Below are positions 33,383 through 42,183 of a DNA stretch of 47,950 bases, piece by piece (position 1 is the stretch's first letter; each line of letters starts with the position of its first letter). The translations under genes were made by a program, and so were the position numbers. The notes under the pieces were generated by a model. That model ran no database searches. It was not told the origin of the DNA and was given only the letters and a program-made list of their open reading frames with translations. Source of the stretch: Planctomyces sp. (GTDB lineage Bacteria > Planctomycetota > Planctomycetia > Planctomycetales > Planctomycetaceae); the NCBI GenBank assembly GCA_005778115.1, contig SXKJ01000258.1, positions 1 through 47,950 on the forward strand. The letters run 5' to 3'.

Positions 33383-33892
33383 CTATTTTTTGGCGCTTGT
33401 TTCGCGTTCAACAATGGGACCGATCTTGTCCTTCCAAACATCGGTCATCGACAGATTGTTGATGACATTCGGCGCGAACAACCGCAGTTCCTCCGGAGTC
33501 AATGGGATCCCCTCGGCGGTCGTGTCTTTACGCAAGACGAAGACACGCACATCCGCACTGGGCCCCAAGCGCCTGCCGTCGATGAAAAGGCCCTCGGGCA
33601 TGGAATCGATACCTCGTGATCTGGGGACGCCGCCATAGGCCCCGCTTGAACCCATGCTGCGAGTGTTGCCATGTGGAATAAACATGACATGCAGCAACAC
33701 AGTACCTCCGACGCGCTTTTGCCAAAGCGCCTCGACGTTACAGTCGCCCCCGGGCATTGCACCGCCCAGCCCGAAGCAGCCACTGTCTCGCAGCCTCTGC
33801 CAAGGAAAAGCAACAATCCCGACCAACAGCGCAACCGATCCGATAACCAAGATCAACCAAACCGGGATGGGTTTCTTTTCTGAATGCATCAT
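33383..33892 (-). CDS. Hypothetical single-pass membrane protein
   Basis: 169 residues starting at ATG 33892, with GGAG 5 nt before. One membrane segment (about 10-29, V-W-L-I-L-V-I-G-S-V-A-L-L-V-G-I-V-A-F), then an extracytoplasmic domain with G-G-T-V-L-L-H-V-M-F-I-P-H-G and F-V-L-R-K-D-T. No family recognised. Its start overlaps the stop of the upstream gene by 4 nt (ATGA), a sign of translational coupling, and a further helical secreted protein gene follows after 62 nt. Confidence 0.72.
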   Translation of the reverse strand: MMHSEKKPIPVWLILVIGSVALLVGIVAFPWQRLRDSGCFGLGGAMPGGDCNVEALWQKRVGGTVLLHVMFIPHGNTRSMGSSGAYGGVPRSRGIDSMPEGLFIDGRRLGPSADVRVFVLRKDTTAEGIPLTPEELRLFAPNVINNLSMTDVWKDKIGPIVERETSAKK

Positions 33893-35982
33893 GGGAGCTC
33901 CACGACCTTCAGGCTGAAGGCTGCTTCCCAAGCGGGCATCTCCAGTTTGTCGCCCGTCGAAGCGTGGGTGTATTGGAGCTCCGCACTTGGCCCACTCACT
34001 GACGACCAACCGAAGGCAGCCGAGACCGGTGTAACGGTGCCATCGACGACCACACCGATGCCCTTGAAACGGACTTTTGCAGTGCGGCTTAACGCTGTAT
34101 TGGAAATCTGGTACTCCGCCGGCACACCACCTTGGAGAGGACCATCCGGCATAGTAGTGTGTGAACTAGAAACCGCCGAATCGAGTTCAATTTCGCCGTA
34201 ATCACTGACCTTAAAACCGATTCCCACGCCGTAGCCATTAACAACGTACTCGTCGGTACCGAATCCGAATGCAAGCGGGTCAGAGAAAGTTCCATACAGG
34301 TCAACGGTGATTAAGTTTTTGGTTCGCACAATGGTCGCCGTGTAAGAAAGCAACGAAGTCCCAGAGTCAATCAGATGGTCATAGCCGGTAACTCCCTTCG
34401 AATCGGTAAGAGGCCCTGCGGTATCGCTGGAATTATCCCAATCCCACCTGTCGTTATCGACGATTTTCGAGTGAGCGGCGACAACCGCCATGGGATCGAT
34501 CACATAGTCTCCTGGTGACGGATTCAGACTGACATCGACAAACTCGCAGTGTGGTTGAGCGACGTCACTTTCAAGATTGGTGGGGTAGCTTTCAGGAATT
34601 GTGTCGGGAACCACAAGAATCTGAATCACAACCTCGTCGGCACCCGCAGCAATTCCCCATCCCGAGGTTGTAATCGTGTTGTAATCATCTCCATTTTTTG
34701 CGAATCCTTCACTGCCAGGAAGCGTAAAGGAAATGTTGGTAATCGCGACACCGTTCGGCGGTGAGGTTCGGAATGGCGGCGTCACTCGATAAATTCGAAA
34801 ACTGCCATTGTCCTGCGGTGTCGGCGACTTCTTCTCACTCATCGTCCCGTCCACAAACTCGACACCGATGATGGGCAAGTTCACATTCACCGTCGCGGTC
34901 GCGTCCAGATCCGTGTCGCCGTCACTGACCTTCACGGCAATTTGATAGGACTGCGCGCCGCTCGTGTAGCCGACAAGACTTGCGAAAGTCGCCCACGGCA
35001 CGGATGTTGTCGGCCCGAATGGTCCATAGTTAAAGACCCCGTCGTTGTCCAAATCCCAGGTAAACGTCAGCGGGCTGGGTGCGCCGTCTGGATCGCTCGA
35101 TAGAGACGCGTCAAGATCCAGCGCTTCGCCGACGTAGATGTCGTAGCACCCGCCGGGCACAAAACCAATCGCATGAGCGGTTGGGCCGGTATTATCGACA
35201 AAGACCGTGACGGACGTGGTTCGATCGACGTATCCGTCATTCACCGTCAGCGAGACGGGATACATGCCACCCACCGCGAAGCCATAGTCACTAACGAGGT
35301 CGTCCCAAGTGATTGTTTGCAACGCTTGGGCCTGGCCTGAGAATTCAATCGTTCCATCATCAAGAATGTCCCAAGAGTACGTCAGCGTATCGAACGCATC
35401 GGAATCCATGGTTGCCGAGCCATCGAGATTTAAGCTGTCATACGCGTGAATGTGAATTTCGTCGTCTGCGTTGACGCCATTGCTACTCGAAATATACGGA
35501 ACCGGATCACAGTTGGCGGCAACCGTCACCGTGGTCGCGTCACCGTCGTTCGCATTGCTGTCGGTGACTGCAAGATTCACGTTGTAGATGTTCGCTGTCA
35601 CGCCCTTAGCGAATCCGAATGTTCCGGTGAGCGACTGAGCGGTCGGATCAAACGGATTCGGAAGCCAAGGGATGGACACCATCGCATCACCGGTCACGGA
35701 GGTTCCATTGAGAACCCATGCGTAGTACATGGTGCCGGGTGGGTTGTCAGGATCCGACATGTCGGACATCGACGCCGACCCATTCAACATGAGGGTGTCG
35801 CCAGCGGAAATATTGTACGGACCTCCTGCATTCGCGGTCGGATCCGCAGCGAGACAAACTCTGGCCTCAAGGCGCTCGAACGAGTTGAAACAGGCGAGGC
35901 TCCACGGACGCCGAGTTCGGCGGCGCATTGCGGTTGATGAGGCCAGTCGTTGTTTGACCGATCTCAACCATCGACAGATCAC
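33889..35982 (-). CDS. Secreted PKD-like multi-domain protein with planctomycete LEPR-type N-terminus
   Basis: About 697 residues from a GTG at 35982; the frame is open to 36225 and an ATG at 35928 is also possible, so the start is uncertain. I prefer 35982 because W-L-R-S-V-K-Q-R-L followed by a basic stretch and F-E-R-L-E-A-R-V-C-L-A-A is the usual opening of this export/anchoring motif in planctomycetes. Then three PKD/Ig-like repeats starting A-N-A-G-G-P-Y (about 51), I-S-S-S-N-G-V-N-A-D (about 160) and A-H-A-I-G-F-V-P-G-G (about 265), and a C-terminal region without recognised domain. No dockerin or PEP-CTERM sorting tail is visible. Less GC-rich than neighbours. Probably cell-surface or matrix. 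Confidence 0.8.
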   Translation of the reverse strand: MICRWLRSVKQRLASSTAMRRRTRRPWSLACFNSFERLEARVCLAADPTANAGGPYNISAGDTLMLNGSASMSDMSDPDNPPGTMYYAWVLNGTSVTGDAMVSIPWLPNPFDPTAQSLTGTFGFAKGVTANIYNVNLAVTDSNANDGDATTVTVAANCDPVPYISSSNGVNADDEIHIHAYDSLNLDGSATMDSDAFDTLTYSWDILDDGTIEFSGQAQALQTITWDDLVSDYGFAVGGMYPVSLTVNDGYVDRTTSVTVFVDNTGPTAHAIGFVPGGCYDIYVGEALDLDASLSSDPDGAPSPLTFTWDLDNDGVFNYGPFGPTTSVPWATFASLVGYTSGAQSYQIAVKVSDGDTDLDATATVNVNLPIIGVEFVDGTMSEKKSPTPQDNGSFRIYRVTPPFRTSPPNGVAITNISFTLPGSEGFAKNGDDYNTITTSGWGIAAGADEVVIQILVVPDTIPESYPTNLESDVAQPHCEFVDVSLNPSPGDYVIDPMAVVAAHSKIVDNDRWDWDNSSDTAGPLTDSKGVTGYDHLIDSGTSLLSYTATIVRTKNLITVDLYGTFSDPLAFGFGTDEYVVNGYGVGIGFKVSDYGEIELDSAVSSSHTTMPDGPLQGGVPAEYQISNTALSRTAKVRFKGIGVVVDGTVTPVSAAFGWSSVSGPSAELQYTHASTGDKLEMPAWEAAFSLKVVELP

Positions 35983-36472
35983 AACAGAAACGACCAACGA
36001 CTTTGTCGCGACGGTCTGCGTTTGGCATTCTGTGGCGGGGTTGTCCAAAAGGTCCGCGAGAAGTTGCGTTGGGAAGTTCTCGGCAGGCGTTCGCGTTTCT
36101 GGCTCGCGACAAATCGGCAATGGAGGGGCAAGGACGATAGGCGAGTTGGATGTGTTGGGCCGAAATGTCGAAAGCCAAGATTGCATGCGCATGAGAGGAG
36201 GCTGCTTAGAATTAGAAAGAACCATTGTCTGAGTCCGGACATGGACTCACGACGCAGCACGAGAATCAAGATCTGACGAGTAGTGTGCGAGAGATGTGAT
36301 CGTAACGCCGCTACTGTTCGAGAAAGGTCTGAAAGCTGTATCCAGCCGAATTACAACTTCAAGGCTTAGAGGGGGGGGCAAAGCCGGGTTCATCGAAACG
36401 GATTATCCACCAAACTGAGGGCTCCAGACGATCATAGCCCTACCCGCGCCGTCGCAAAAAACTGGAGCGCGT
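35983..36472. other. Intergenic region, no gene or repeat identified
   Basis: About 490 nt between the LEPR-type gene and the SDR end, both on the minus strand. Several frames are open but short on family-like sequence and mutually inconsistent. A run of eight G lies near 36370. It may contain the LEPR-protein promoter and, if the upstream start is used, its first codons. Confidence 0.4.
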
Positions 36473-37231
36473 TTACTTCGCCCCCATGCGCATGCCGCCG
36501 TCGAGTCGGATGACGTCGCCGTTGAGCATCGGGTTGTCGAGGATGTGCAGCACGAGCGACGCGAATTCATTGGGACGGCCGAGCCGAGTCGGGAAGACCG
36601 TTTGAGCTTCCAGCGATTGCCGCACTTTCTCCGGGAGTTGTTGCACCATCGGTGTCTCGAACACACCCGGCGCGATCGAGACCACACGAATGCCGAACCG
36701 GCCCAACTCGCGCGCCGCCGGCAAGGTCAGCGAGGCGACTCCCCCTTTCGAGGCGGCATACGCGGCTTGACCGATCTGGCCCTCGAACGCGGCCACGGAG
36801 GAGGTCGTGATGATGACGCCACGTTCTCCGTCGGCGTTCGGTGCGTTGTCGCGCATGACTTGCGCGGCCAATCGCAGCACGTTGAACGTGCCCACCAGGT
36901 TGACCTCGATGACTCGCCGAAACAGATTCAGATCGAATGGACCACTGGCTCCGAGAATTCGCTCGCCGCGAATGATCCCCGCGCAGATCACGACGCCACG
37001 CACTGGTCCGAAACGATCCTGTGCGGTTTGCAGTGCCGCCTGCACGGTGGACTCGTCGGTCACGTCGGTCGCGCAGAAGTGACAGCGTTCGCCGAGTTCT
37101 TGTCGCAGCGTGTCGTCCGGCGGCTGAAGGTCCGCGATGACGCAGCCTGTGCCTCGATCGGCTAATCGCCGCGCACAAGCGGCTCCCAAACCGGAACTGC
37201 CGCCAGCAATCAAATAAGAGGATGGATTCAT
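36473..37231 (-). CDS. Short-chain dehydrogenase, 3-hydroxyacyl-CoA dehydrogenase type II-like
   Basis: 252 residues from ATG 37231. Cofactor motif A-G-G-S-S-G-L-G (8-15), active site Y-A-A-S-K at about 159-163 with Ser upstream in T-T-S-S-V-A-A-F, and D-V-T-D-E at about 55. The S-S-V-A-A-F-E-G-Q-I-G-Q-A-A-Y-A-A-S-K run and the closing V-I-R-L-D-G-G-M-R-M are as in human HSD17B10-type enzymes. Probably acts in fatty-acid or branched-chain oxidation with NAD. Divergent from the trans-sulfuration gene. Confidence 0.9.
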   Translation of the reverse strand: MNPSSYLIAGGSSGLGAACARRLADRGTGCVIADLQPPDDTLRQELGERCHFCATDVTDESTVQAALQTAQDRFGPVRGVVICAGIIRGERILGASGPFDLNLFRRVIEVNLVGTFNVLRLAAQVMRDNAPNADGERGVIITTSSVAAFEGQIGQAAYAASKGGVASLTLPAARELGRFGIRVVSIAPGVFETPMVQQLPEKVRQSLEAQTVFPTRLGRPNEFASLVLHILDNPMLNGDVIRLDGGMRMGAK

Positions 37232-37397
37232 GGGATGCCTGTGATCGTTCGCGAGCTCCGAGGCCAAGCATGAGACCTGACTTCGGTGGGATTCGCAATT
37301 GTCGAGCGGTTGTTTGCGACCGTTGATTGTGAACGACTAACCTACGAAATGGCCCTTCGGTGAATGGGTTTCTCTTGGATCTTTTGGGAATGGAAAC

Positions 37398-38540
37398 ATG
37401 CGATTTGAAACGAAGTGCGTGCATGTCGGGGTCGATAAAGACTCGACTTACAATAGCTGCATCACGCCTATTTATCCGACGTCGACGTTTCGGTGGGACG
37501 GTTTGGAGAGCAACAAAGGGTTTGACTACACGCGATCCGGGAACCCCACTCGGCAAGCGTTAGAAGAAAACCTTGCGGCCCTCGAAGGGGGCATTGATTG
37601 CAAAGCGACCTGCACCGGCATGGCGGCGATCACTTGTGTGATGTATCTCTTCAAACCGGGCGACCACATCATCGCGAGCCACGACATTTATGGCGGAACG
37701 TTTCGGCTGTTCTATCGAGTGCTCTCCGAATACGGGCTGACGTTCTCGTTCATCGACATGAGTGATATGGCCAATGTACGAGCCGCATTGACGCCGCAAA
37801 CGAAGTGCATCTGGATCGAGACCCCCAGCAACCCGCTACTGAATCTCGTGGATATTGAAGCAATCACAGCGGTCGCGAAAGAGGCCGGAGTGACCACGAT
37901 CGCGGACAACACGTTTATGTCGCCTTATCTCCAACGTCCGTTTGAGTTCGGCGTGGATGTGGTGGTTCACTCGACAACGAAGTACCTCAACGGGCACTCG
38001 GACGTCGTGGGGGGAGCGGTGGTGACTCGCCATCAGGCTCAGGCCGAACGAATCGCGTTTATCCATAATGCGTTGGGGTTGGGTTGCTCGCCATTTGATG
38101 CGTGGCTGGTACTGCGAGGCATCAAAACGCTGGGGCTGAGAATGGAAGCTCATCAGCGCGGCGCGGCGGTGCTCGCGAAGATGCTGTCTGAGCATCCAAA
38201 GGTCGAGCGGGTCTATTACCCAGGACTCGCCAGCCATCCGCATCACGAATTGGCGAAACGGCAACAGCGCGGGTTCGGGGCGATGCTCAGCTTTGATGTC
38301 AACGGAGGCAGCGATCAGGCAGAGAAAGTCCTGACCGGCACTCGATTCTTCCAGATGGCCATCTCGCTGGGGGGCGTCGAATCGTTGTGGGAATATCCGA
38401 AAACGATGAGCCATGCCTCGATGACACCAGAGGCTCGGCAAGCGGCGGGAATCACGGACAAGACGATTCGCGTGTCGGTGGGCATTGAAAATCCCGACGA
38501 CTTGGTGGAAGACCTGCGGCAAGCATTGGATCGCGCTTAA
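37398..38540 (+). CDS. Cystathionine gamma-synthase/lyase family PLP enzyme
   Basis: 380 residues, full length for the Cys/Met metabolism PLP family. Y-T-R-S-G-N-P-T-R (44-52), the pyridine-stacking and phosphate-binding residues around G-M-A-A-I (74-78), D-N-T-F (170-173) and the PLP Lys195 in H-S-T-T-K-Y-L-N-G-H-S-D-V are present; C-terminal R-V-S-V-G-I-E is the conserved Arg segment that binds the substrate carboxylate. Could be cystathionine gamma-synthase, gamma-lyase or beta-lyase; residues near 105-115 (Y-G-G-T-F-R-L-F) do not settle it. No SAM or T-box riboswitch was seen upstream. Confidence 0.93.
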   Translation: MRFETKCVHVGVDKDSTYNSCITPIYPTSTFRWDGLESNKGFDYTRSGNPTRQALEENLAALEGGIDCKATCTGMAAITCVMYLFKPGDHIIASHDIYGGTFRLFYRVLSEYGLTFSFIDMSDMANVRAALTPQTKCIWIETPSNPLLNLVDIEAITAVAKEAGVTTIADNTFMSPYLQRPFEFGVDVVVHSTTKYLNGHSDVVGGAVVTRHQAQAERIAFIHNALGLGCSPFDAWLVLRGIKTLGLRMEAHQRGAAVLAKMLSEHPKVERVYYPGLASHPHHELAKRQQRGFGAMLSFDVNGGSDQAEKVLTGTRFFQMAISLGGVESLWEYPKTMSHASMTPEARQAAGITDKTIRVSVGIENPDDLVEDLRQALDRA

Positions 38541-38562
38541 GGGCTTCGCTCGACATGGCTAC

Positions 38563-38592
38563 TTGTGGCTGCTGATACGGCCCCGATAGAAT
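38563..38592 (+). promoter_or_regulatory. Candidate sigma-70-type promoter for the hpf-ptsNHI cluster
   Basis: TTGTGG (38563-38568) and TAGAAT (38587-38592) are spaced by 18 nt, matching 4 and 5 of 6 consensus positions, and lie 43 nt before the hpf GTG start. Picked by eye. Confidence 0.3.
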
Positions 38593-38634
38593 CCAATTGC
38601 GACAACACACAACAACACCTTAGGAGACAGCACC

Positions 38635-38964
38635 GTGCACGTGGAAATCACTTGCCGTCACGGGCACGTCAAAGATGACGTGCGGAACCACATGGCCGAA
38701 AAGGCCGAGAATCTGCTGACGTACTTTGAGCGGATCACCGCCATCAACGTGGTCGTCAGCTTCGAGAACAATCACGCGAAAGTCGAAATCCTCGTCGATG
38801 CCGAGCACAAGCATGATTTCGTGGCTCACGACGAAGACAATCAGGCTCAGGTGGCCTTTGACAGGGCACTGTACAAGGTCGAGCAGCAGATCCACAAATA
38901 CAAAGAAAAAGTGCAGAACCATCACCGGCATGACGCGTCCAAGGTGCCGGCCGAGTCTGAGTGA
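38635..38964 (+). CDS. hpf: Ribosome hibernation-promoting factor (HPF/YfiA/RaiA)
   Basis: 109 residues with a GTG start at 38635 after AGGAG. Short-form HPF: beta-strand [10 protein letters not shown], helix [21 protein letters not shown] and [12 protein letters not shown], then basic helix [12 protein letters not shown]. The dimerising long-form C-terminal domain is missing, so a binding rather than a ribosome-dimerising role is implied unless a partner exists. The hpf-ptsN order is the same as in the proteobacterial rpoN cluster; here rpoN is not present. Confidence 0.92.
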   Translation: MHVEITCRHGHVKDDVRNHMAEKAENLLTYFERITAINVVVSFENNHAKVEILVDAEHKHDFVAHDEDNQAQVAFDRALYKVEQQIHKYKEKVQNHHRHDASKVPAESE

Positions 38965-39008
38965 GATGTCCTGGTCGTCGCGTTTTCGATTCGAGAGGAG
39001 TGTTTTTC

Positions 39009-39482
39009 ATGAAGTTAATGGATTTCGTTGTCCCGAACGCCATCGTCACTGATATGCAGGTGACGAATAAAGAGGGAGCCATTCGCGGGCTGGTTAGTGC
39101 GCTTAAGGGGGCCGGAATCGTTCCCGTGGAAAGCGAAGAAAGCATCGTCGCCGCGATTCTCAAACGAGAAGAACTCGGTTCGACGGGCATCGGCAACGGA
39201 GTCGCCGTTCCGCACACCAAGCATGTTTCTGTCAGCAAGTTGGTGGCGGCGATCGCTCTGACGAGGGATGGCGTGGACTTTCAAAGTCTCGATGGCGGGC
39301 AGGTCCACATTCTATTCCTGTTGATCTCGCCACCCGATCGGCCGGGAGATCACTTGCGCGGGTTGGAAAATATTTCGCGGCATCTGCGGAATCAGAACTT
39401 TTGCAACTTTCTGCGACAGGCCAAAACCAAGGAAGATGTCCTCACGCTGCTCAATGAAGCAGACAATAATCAGCTCGGTTAA
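39009..39482 (+). CDS. ptsN: PTS EIIA-type regulatory protein (EIIA-Ntr/fructose family)
   Basis: 157 residues from ATG 39009 with GAGGAG upstream; the frame is open from 38961 but that part overlaps hpf. The phospho-acceptor is His69 in G-V-A-V-P-H-T-K-H, with the second conserved His72. [10 protein letters not shown] precedes it as in EIIA-Ntr. Third of four coupled-looking genes; ptsH starts 28 nt downstream. No EIIB or EIIC is in the window, so signalling rather than sugar transport is likely. Confidence 0.92.
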   Translation: MKLMDFVVPNAIVTDMQVTNKEGAIRGLVSALKGAGIVPVESEESIVAAILKREELGSTGIGNGVAVPHTKHVSVSKLVAAIALTRDGVDFQSLDGGQVHILFLLISPPDRPGDHLRGLENISRHLRNQNFCNFLRQAKTKEDVLTLLNEADNNQLG

Positions 39483-39510
39483 TGCTCCGGCGACGCACCT
39501 TGGATTTTTT

Positions 39511-39786
39511 ATGGGCGGACAATCCGTCTCGCAGACCGTAACTGTCAGGCTGGAGAACGGCCTGCACTTGGTGCCGTGCTCGCGGCTGGTGAAGCTGGGG
39601 AACGGCCTGGGCTGTGACGTGCGCATTCGCAAAGGCTCGCTGGATGCCGACATCAAGAACATCTTCGACCTGATGGGTTTGGCGGCGGCGTTCGGCGACC
39701 AACTGGAATTGCGGGCCACGGGTGACGGAGCCGATGAGGCTCTGGCGAAGATCGTGCAGTTGTTTGAGTCGAATTTCGGGGATTGA
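39511..39786 (+). CDS. ptsH: HPr-like phosphocarrier protein with altered active site
   Basis: 91 residues from ATG 39511. Fold and length are those of HPr. The phosphorylatable His19 is kept in E-N-G-L-H-L-V-P, but the position equal to Arg17 (which normally follows as H-A-R-P) is Val21, and the regulatory Ser46 region, normally K-S-I-x-x-x-M, reads K-N-I-F-D-L-M with Asn. HPr kinase control is therefore not expected, and phosphotransfer rates may differ. Located between ptsN and ptsI; the ptsI ATG follows 5 nt after the stop. Confidence 0.88.
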   Translation: MGGQSVSQTVTVRLENGLHLVPCSRLVKLGNGLGCDVRIRKGSLDADIKNIFDLMGLAAAFGDQLELRATGDGADEALAKIVQLFESNFGD

Positions 39787-39791
39787 ACAAC

Positions 39792-41552
39792 ATGCTGGTC
39801 AAACGCGGGATTGCAGTGTCGCCGGGAGTGGCGATCGGTCCGGCGCTGCTGTTTGGTGCTGAGAATTTCAAGCTCTCGCGGCATTACACCAGCAAGTCGG
39901 CCATCGAGACGGAAATCGGCCGGTTTCACGCGGCTCTCAACGCGGTCTGCACCGACATCGAAGAGAATCAGCGAGTGGCGACCGAACGGCTCGGTAAAGA
40001 ATACGGAGCGATCTTCGGCGCGCATGTCTTGATGGCTCGGTCGCCAGAGCTGGTCAGCGAAGTCGAACGACTGATCCGAGAAGAGACCAACACGCCCGAA
40101 CGAGCTTGCGAGATCGTCCTCAACAAATACGCGAAGCTCTTTCAGGAGCTGGGCAGCCGTTATCACGCCGAGCGTGCGCAGGACATTTACGATCTGAAGA
40201 ACCGACTGCTGAGGCAATTGCTGGGCAAGCAGCGACAGGAGATGACGGACCTTACCGAGCCGGTGCTGATCCTCGCGCACAATCTGACACCCAGCGAAAC
40301 GGCGAATCTGAAACGCGAGTTTGTGCTCGGCTTCGTGACCGAGGTCGGCGGGCCAACGAGCCACACAGCGATCTTGGCAGGTGCGTTGGAACTACCGGCT
40401 GTCGTCGGTGTCGGCGAGTTTTTGTCGGAGGTGACCAGCGGCGACTTGATCATCATTGATGGCGATCGGGGCGAGGTCATCATCAACCCGATCGAGTCGG
40501 TGATCGCCGAGCGGCGAGCGGCTCAACAGAAGAACGAGTCGAATTACGCGGCCCTCGAAATCGAACGAACCGCCGAGCCGATCACTGCGGATGGTGAGCG
40601 CATCCAGTTGCTCGGTAATATCGAATTCCCGACAGAGACCGGGCATTGCCTTGAACGCGGGGCCGATGGGATCGGACTCTATCGCACCGAGTTCCTGTAT
40701 CTCGGCGTCGAACAAGAGCCGTCCGAGGAAGATCACTATCAAGCCTATTGCCGAGTGATCGAAGACTTGGGCGGACGAGAAGTCGTGATTCGCACGCTGG
40801 ATTTGGGAGCGGACAAAGTCCCAAGCGTTGGTGGACTTCCAGCGGAATCAACGAATCCAGCGCTCGGCTTGCGCAGCATCCGGCTCAGCTTGCAGCATCG
40901 GGAAGGATTCAAAACCCAACTTCGGGCAATCTTGCGAGCAGCGGCGAAGGCTCCGCCGGGCAGTGTCAAAATCATGTTTCCGCTGATCTCGTCGTTGAAC
41001 GAGTTCCGGCAGGCAAAAATGGTGGTCCGCGATGTAATGGACGACCTCGACGAGGCGGGTGAGTCGTTTCCTCGCGAAGTGCCGCTGGGAATGATGGTCG
41101 AGGTGCCGTCGGCGGCGATTTTGGCGGACCAATTCGCGGCGGAGGTCGACTTCTTCTCCATTGGCACGAACGATCTAATCCAATACACCCTCGCGGTTGA
41201 CCGTGGCGATCCGGCTGTTTCTAGTCTGTATCGCACCGGCGACCCCGCGATCCTGCGATTGATCCGCATGGTCGTGGCCGCCGCCGATCAACCCAACCGA
41301 AAAATTCCCGTGACCGTTTGTGGTCAAATGAGTTCTGATCCGAAGTTCCTCCCGCTGCTGATCGGCCTGGGGATTCGGAGGATCAGTGTCACACCGCATT
41401 CGATCCCTGAACTGAAGGCCGTCATCCGACGGCTGACGATCCCCAAGGCCAAGGATATTGCGACTCACGCCGAATGGCTCGGCCTGTCGCGTGGCATCGA
41501 CAACTACCTGCAAGGTGAAGTTTCCAAGATTTGTCCTCAGCTCGTCCGTTAG
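39792..41552 (+). CDS. ptsI: PTS enzyme I (phosphoenolpyruvate-protein phosphotransferase)
   Basis: 586 residues from ATG 39792 (GGGGA upstream); TTG at 39783 is an alternative that overlaps the ptsH stop. Takes phosphate from PEP and passes it to HPr. Active-site His191 in G-G-P-T-S-H-T-A-I-L, PEP-binding R-T-E-F-L (298-302) and G-T-N-D-L-I-Q-Y-T (458-466), and catalytic Cys510 in V-T-V-C-G-Q-M. All domains are intact. As the last of hpf-ptsN-ptsH-ptsI it supplies a complete, soluble phosphorelay. Two hairpins follow its stop. Confidence 0.94.
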   Translation: MLVKRGIAVSPGVAIGPALLFGAENFKLSRHYTSKSAIETEIGRFHAALNAVCTDIEENQRVATERLGKEYGAIFGAHVLMARSPELVSEVERLIREETNTPERACEIVLNKYAKLFQELGSRYHAERAQDIYDLKNRLLRQLLGKQRQEMTDLTEPVLILAHNLTPSETANLKREFVLGFVTEVGGPTSHTAILAGALELPAVVGVGEFLSEVTSGDLIIIDGDRGEVIINPIESVIAERRAAQQKNESNYAALEIERTAEPITADGERIQLLGNIEFPTETGHCLERGADGIGLYRTEFLYLGVEQEPSEEDHYQAYCRVIEDLGGREVVIRTLDLGADKVPSVGGLPAESTNPALGLRSIRLSLQHREGFKTQLRAILRAAAKAPPGSVKIMFPLISSLNEFRQAKMVVRDVMDDLDEAGESFPREVPLGMMVEVPSAAILADQFAAEVDFFSIGTNDLIQYTLAVDRGDPAVSSLYRTGDPAILRLIRMVVAAADQPNRKIPVTVCGQMSSDPKFLPLLIGLGIRRISVTPHSIPELKAVIRRLTIPKAKDIATHAEWLGLSRGIDNYLQGEVSKICPQLVR

Positions 41553-41563
41553 AACGGTTTCAA

Positions 41564-41613
41564 GTAGCTGAAGTCGTGAGACTTCAGATCGGAACTCTCG
41601 CGAGTTCCGCTAC
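41564..41613 (+). terminator. Two adjacent hairpins enclosed by a GTAG/CTAC stem
   Basis: GTAG (41564) and CTAC (41610) enclose CTGAAGTC-GTGA-GACTTCAG (41568-41587, GNRA-type loop) and CGGAACTC-TCGC-GAGTTCCG (41590-41609). Both 8-bp stems are perfect. Starts 12 nt after the ptsI stop. Without a T-run it is not a standard terminator; the three-way junction form is equally consistent with a palindromic repeat or small structured RNA. Confidence 0.55.
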
Positions 41614-41666
41614 CGGAAAACCGTTAGCCAACAACCGGGATGGCAGCGGCCGAAAAAGATTCTCGT

Positions 41667-41690
41667 CGATCGGACGTTCCTGTCCGATCG
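41667..41690 (+). repeat. Hairpin in the rne leader
   Basis: CGATCGGAC and GTCCGATCG form a perfect 9-bp stem around GTTCCT. Confidence 0.6.
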
Positions 41691-41722
41691 CGAACGACCA
41701 TCTCACAACTTTTCTCACAGAA

Positions 41723-41754
41723 ACGGACGGCGGACAACGATGTCCGTCGTCCGT
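41723..41754 (+). repeat. 14-bp hairpin in the rne leader
   Basis: ACGGACGGCGGACA (41723-41736) pairs with TGTCCGTCGTCCGT (41741-41754) over 14 positions, including one G-U pair, around an ACGA loop. It is the most stable-looking hairpin of the leader, and the G-U pair means it is better in the plus-strand RNA than as a DNA palindrome. Confidence 0.65.
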
Positions 41755-42183
41755 ACGGATTCACTAGGGTGCGTGCTCGTTCCAAAGGCGTCTGTGGTTC
41801 GCCGAGACTGGCTGCAACTGACAAGTTCGCGGCAATAACGGCTCCGGGAGTTCTGACTTCCCGCGAGGCGGCAGTGTCTCTCGTCGAACCCCGGTCTTCG
41901 ATTCTCGAAGATCCTTCGCCGTGCTTAACGTCGCCGACCTTGCTCATTGGACCGCCGCGTTCGTCGAACCAGCGAATGCCCGATCCAGATCGCCGAACCA
42001 AGCTTGCCGCAAACTGGACGTTTTCAAACGCCGTTCGCGCAGCCGATTCCCGACGAGACAGCCGACACTCCGACGGACACTTCCTTCCGTCTCCGGCTTT
42101 CGAGCAGGTCGTCAACCACCGCACGGCAACAGCGCCGACCATCGCCACGAGCAATCGCCCCCGCAGACCACAAAGGGTGCTTT

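Larger units (their letters stand above)
41553..42183 (+). other. Structured 631-nt leader/intergenic region before RNase E/G
   Basis: No gene was accepted here although two frames are open (Arg-rich and unlike any family). At least five strong hairpins follow each other: 41568-41587, 41590-41609, 41667-41690, 41723-41754 and 41893-41913. The first two are enclosed by GTAG and CTAC and may form a three-way junction. The region both ends the ptsI transcript and probably lies in the 5' leader of rne, where E. coli RNase E also has a long structured autoregulatory leader. Confidence 0.6.

Noticed and set aside
37232..37397. SAM or T-box riboswitch before the trans-sulfuration gene
   Set aside because: The 166-nt region lacks the conserved stems and terminator switch I would expect.
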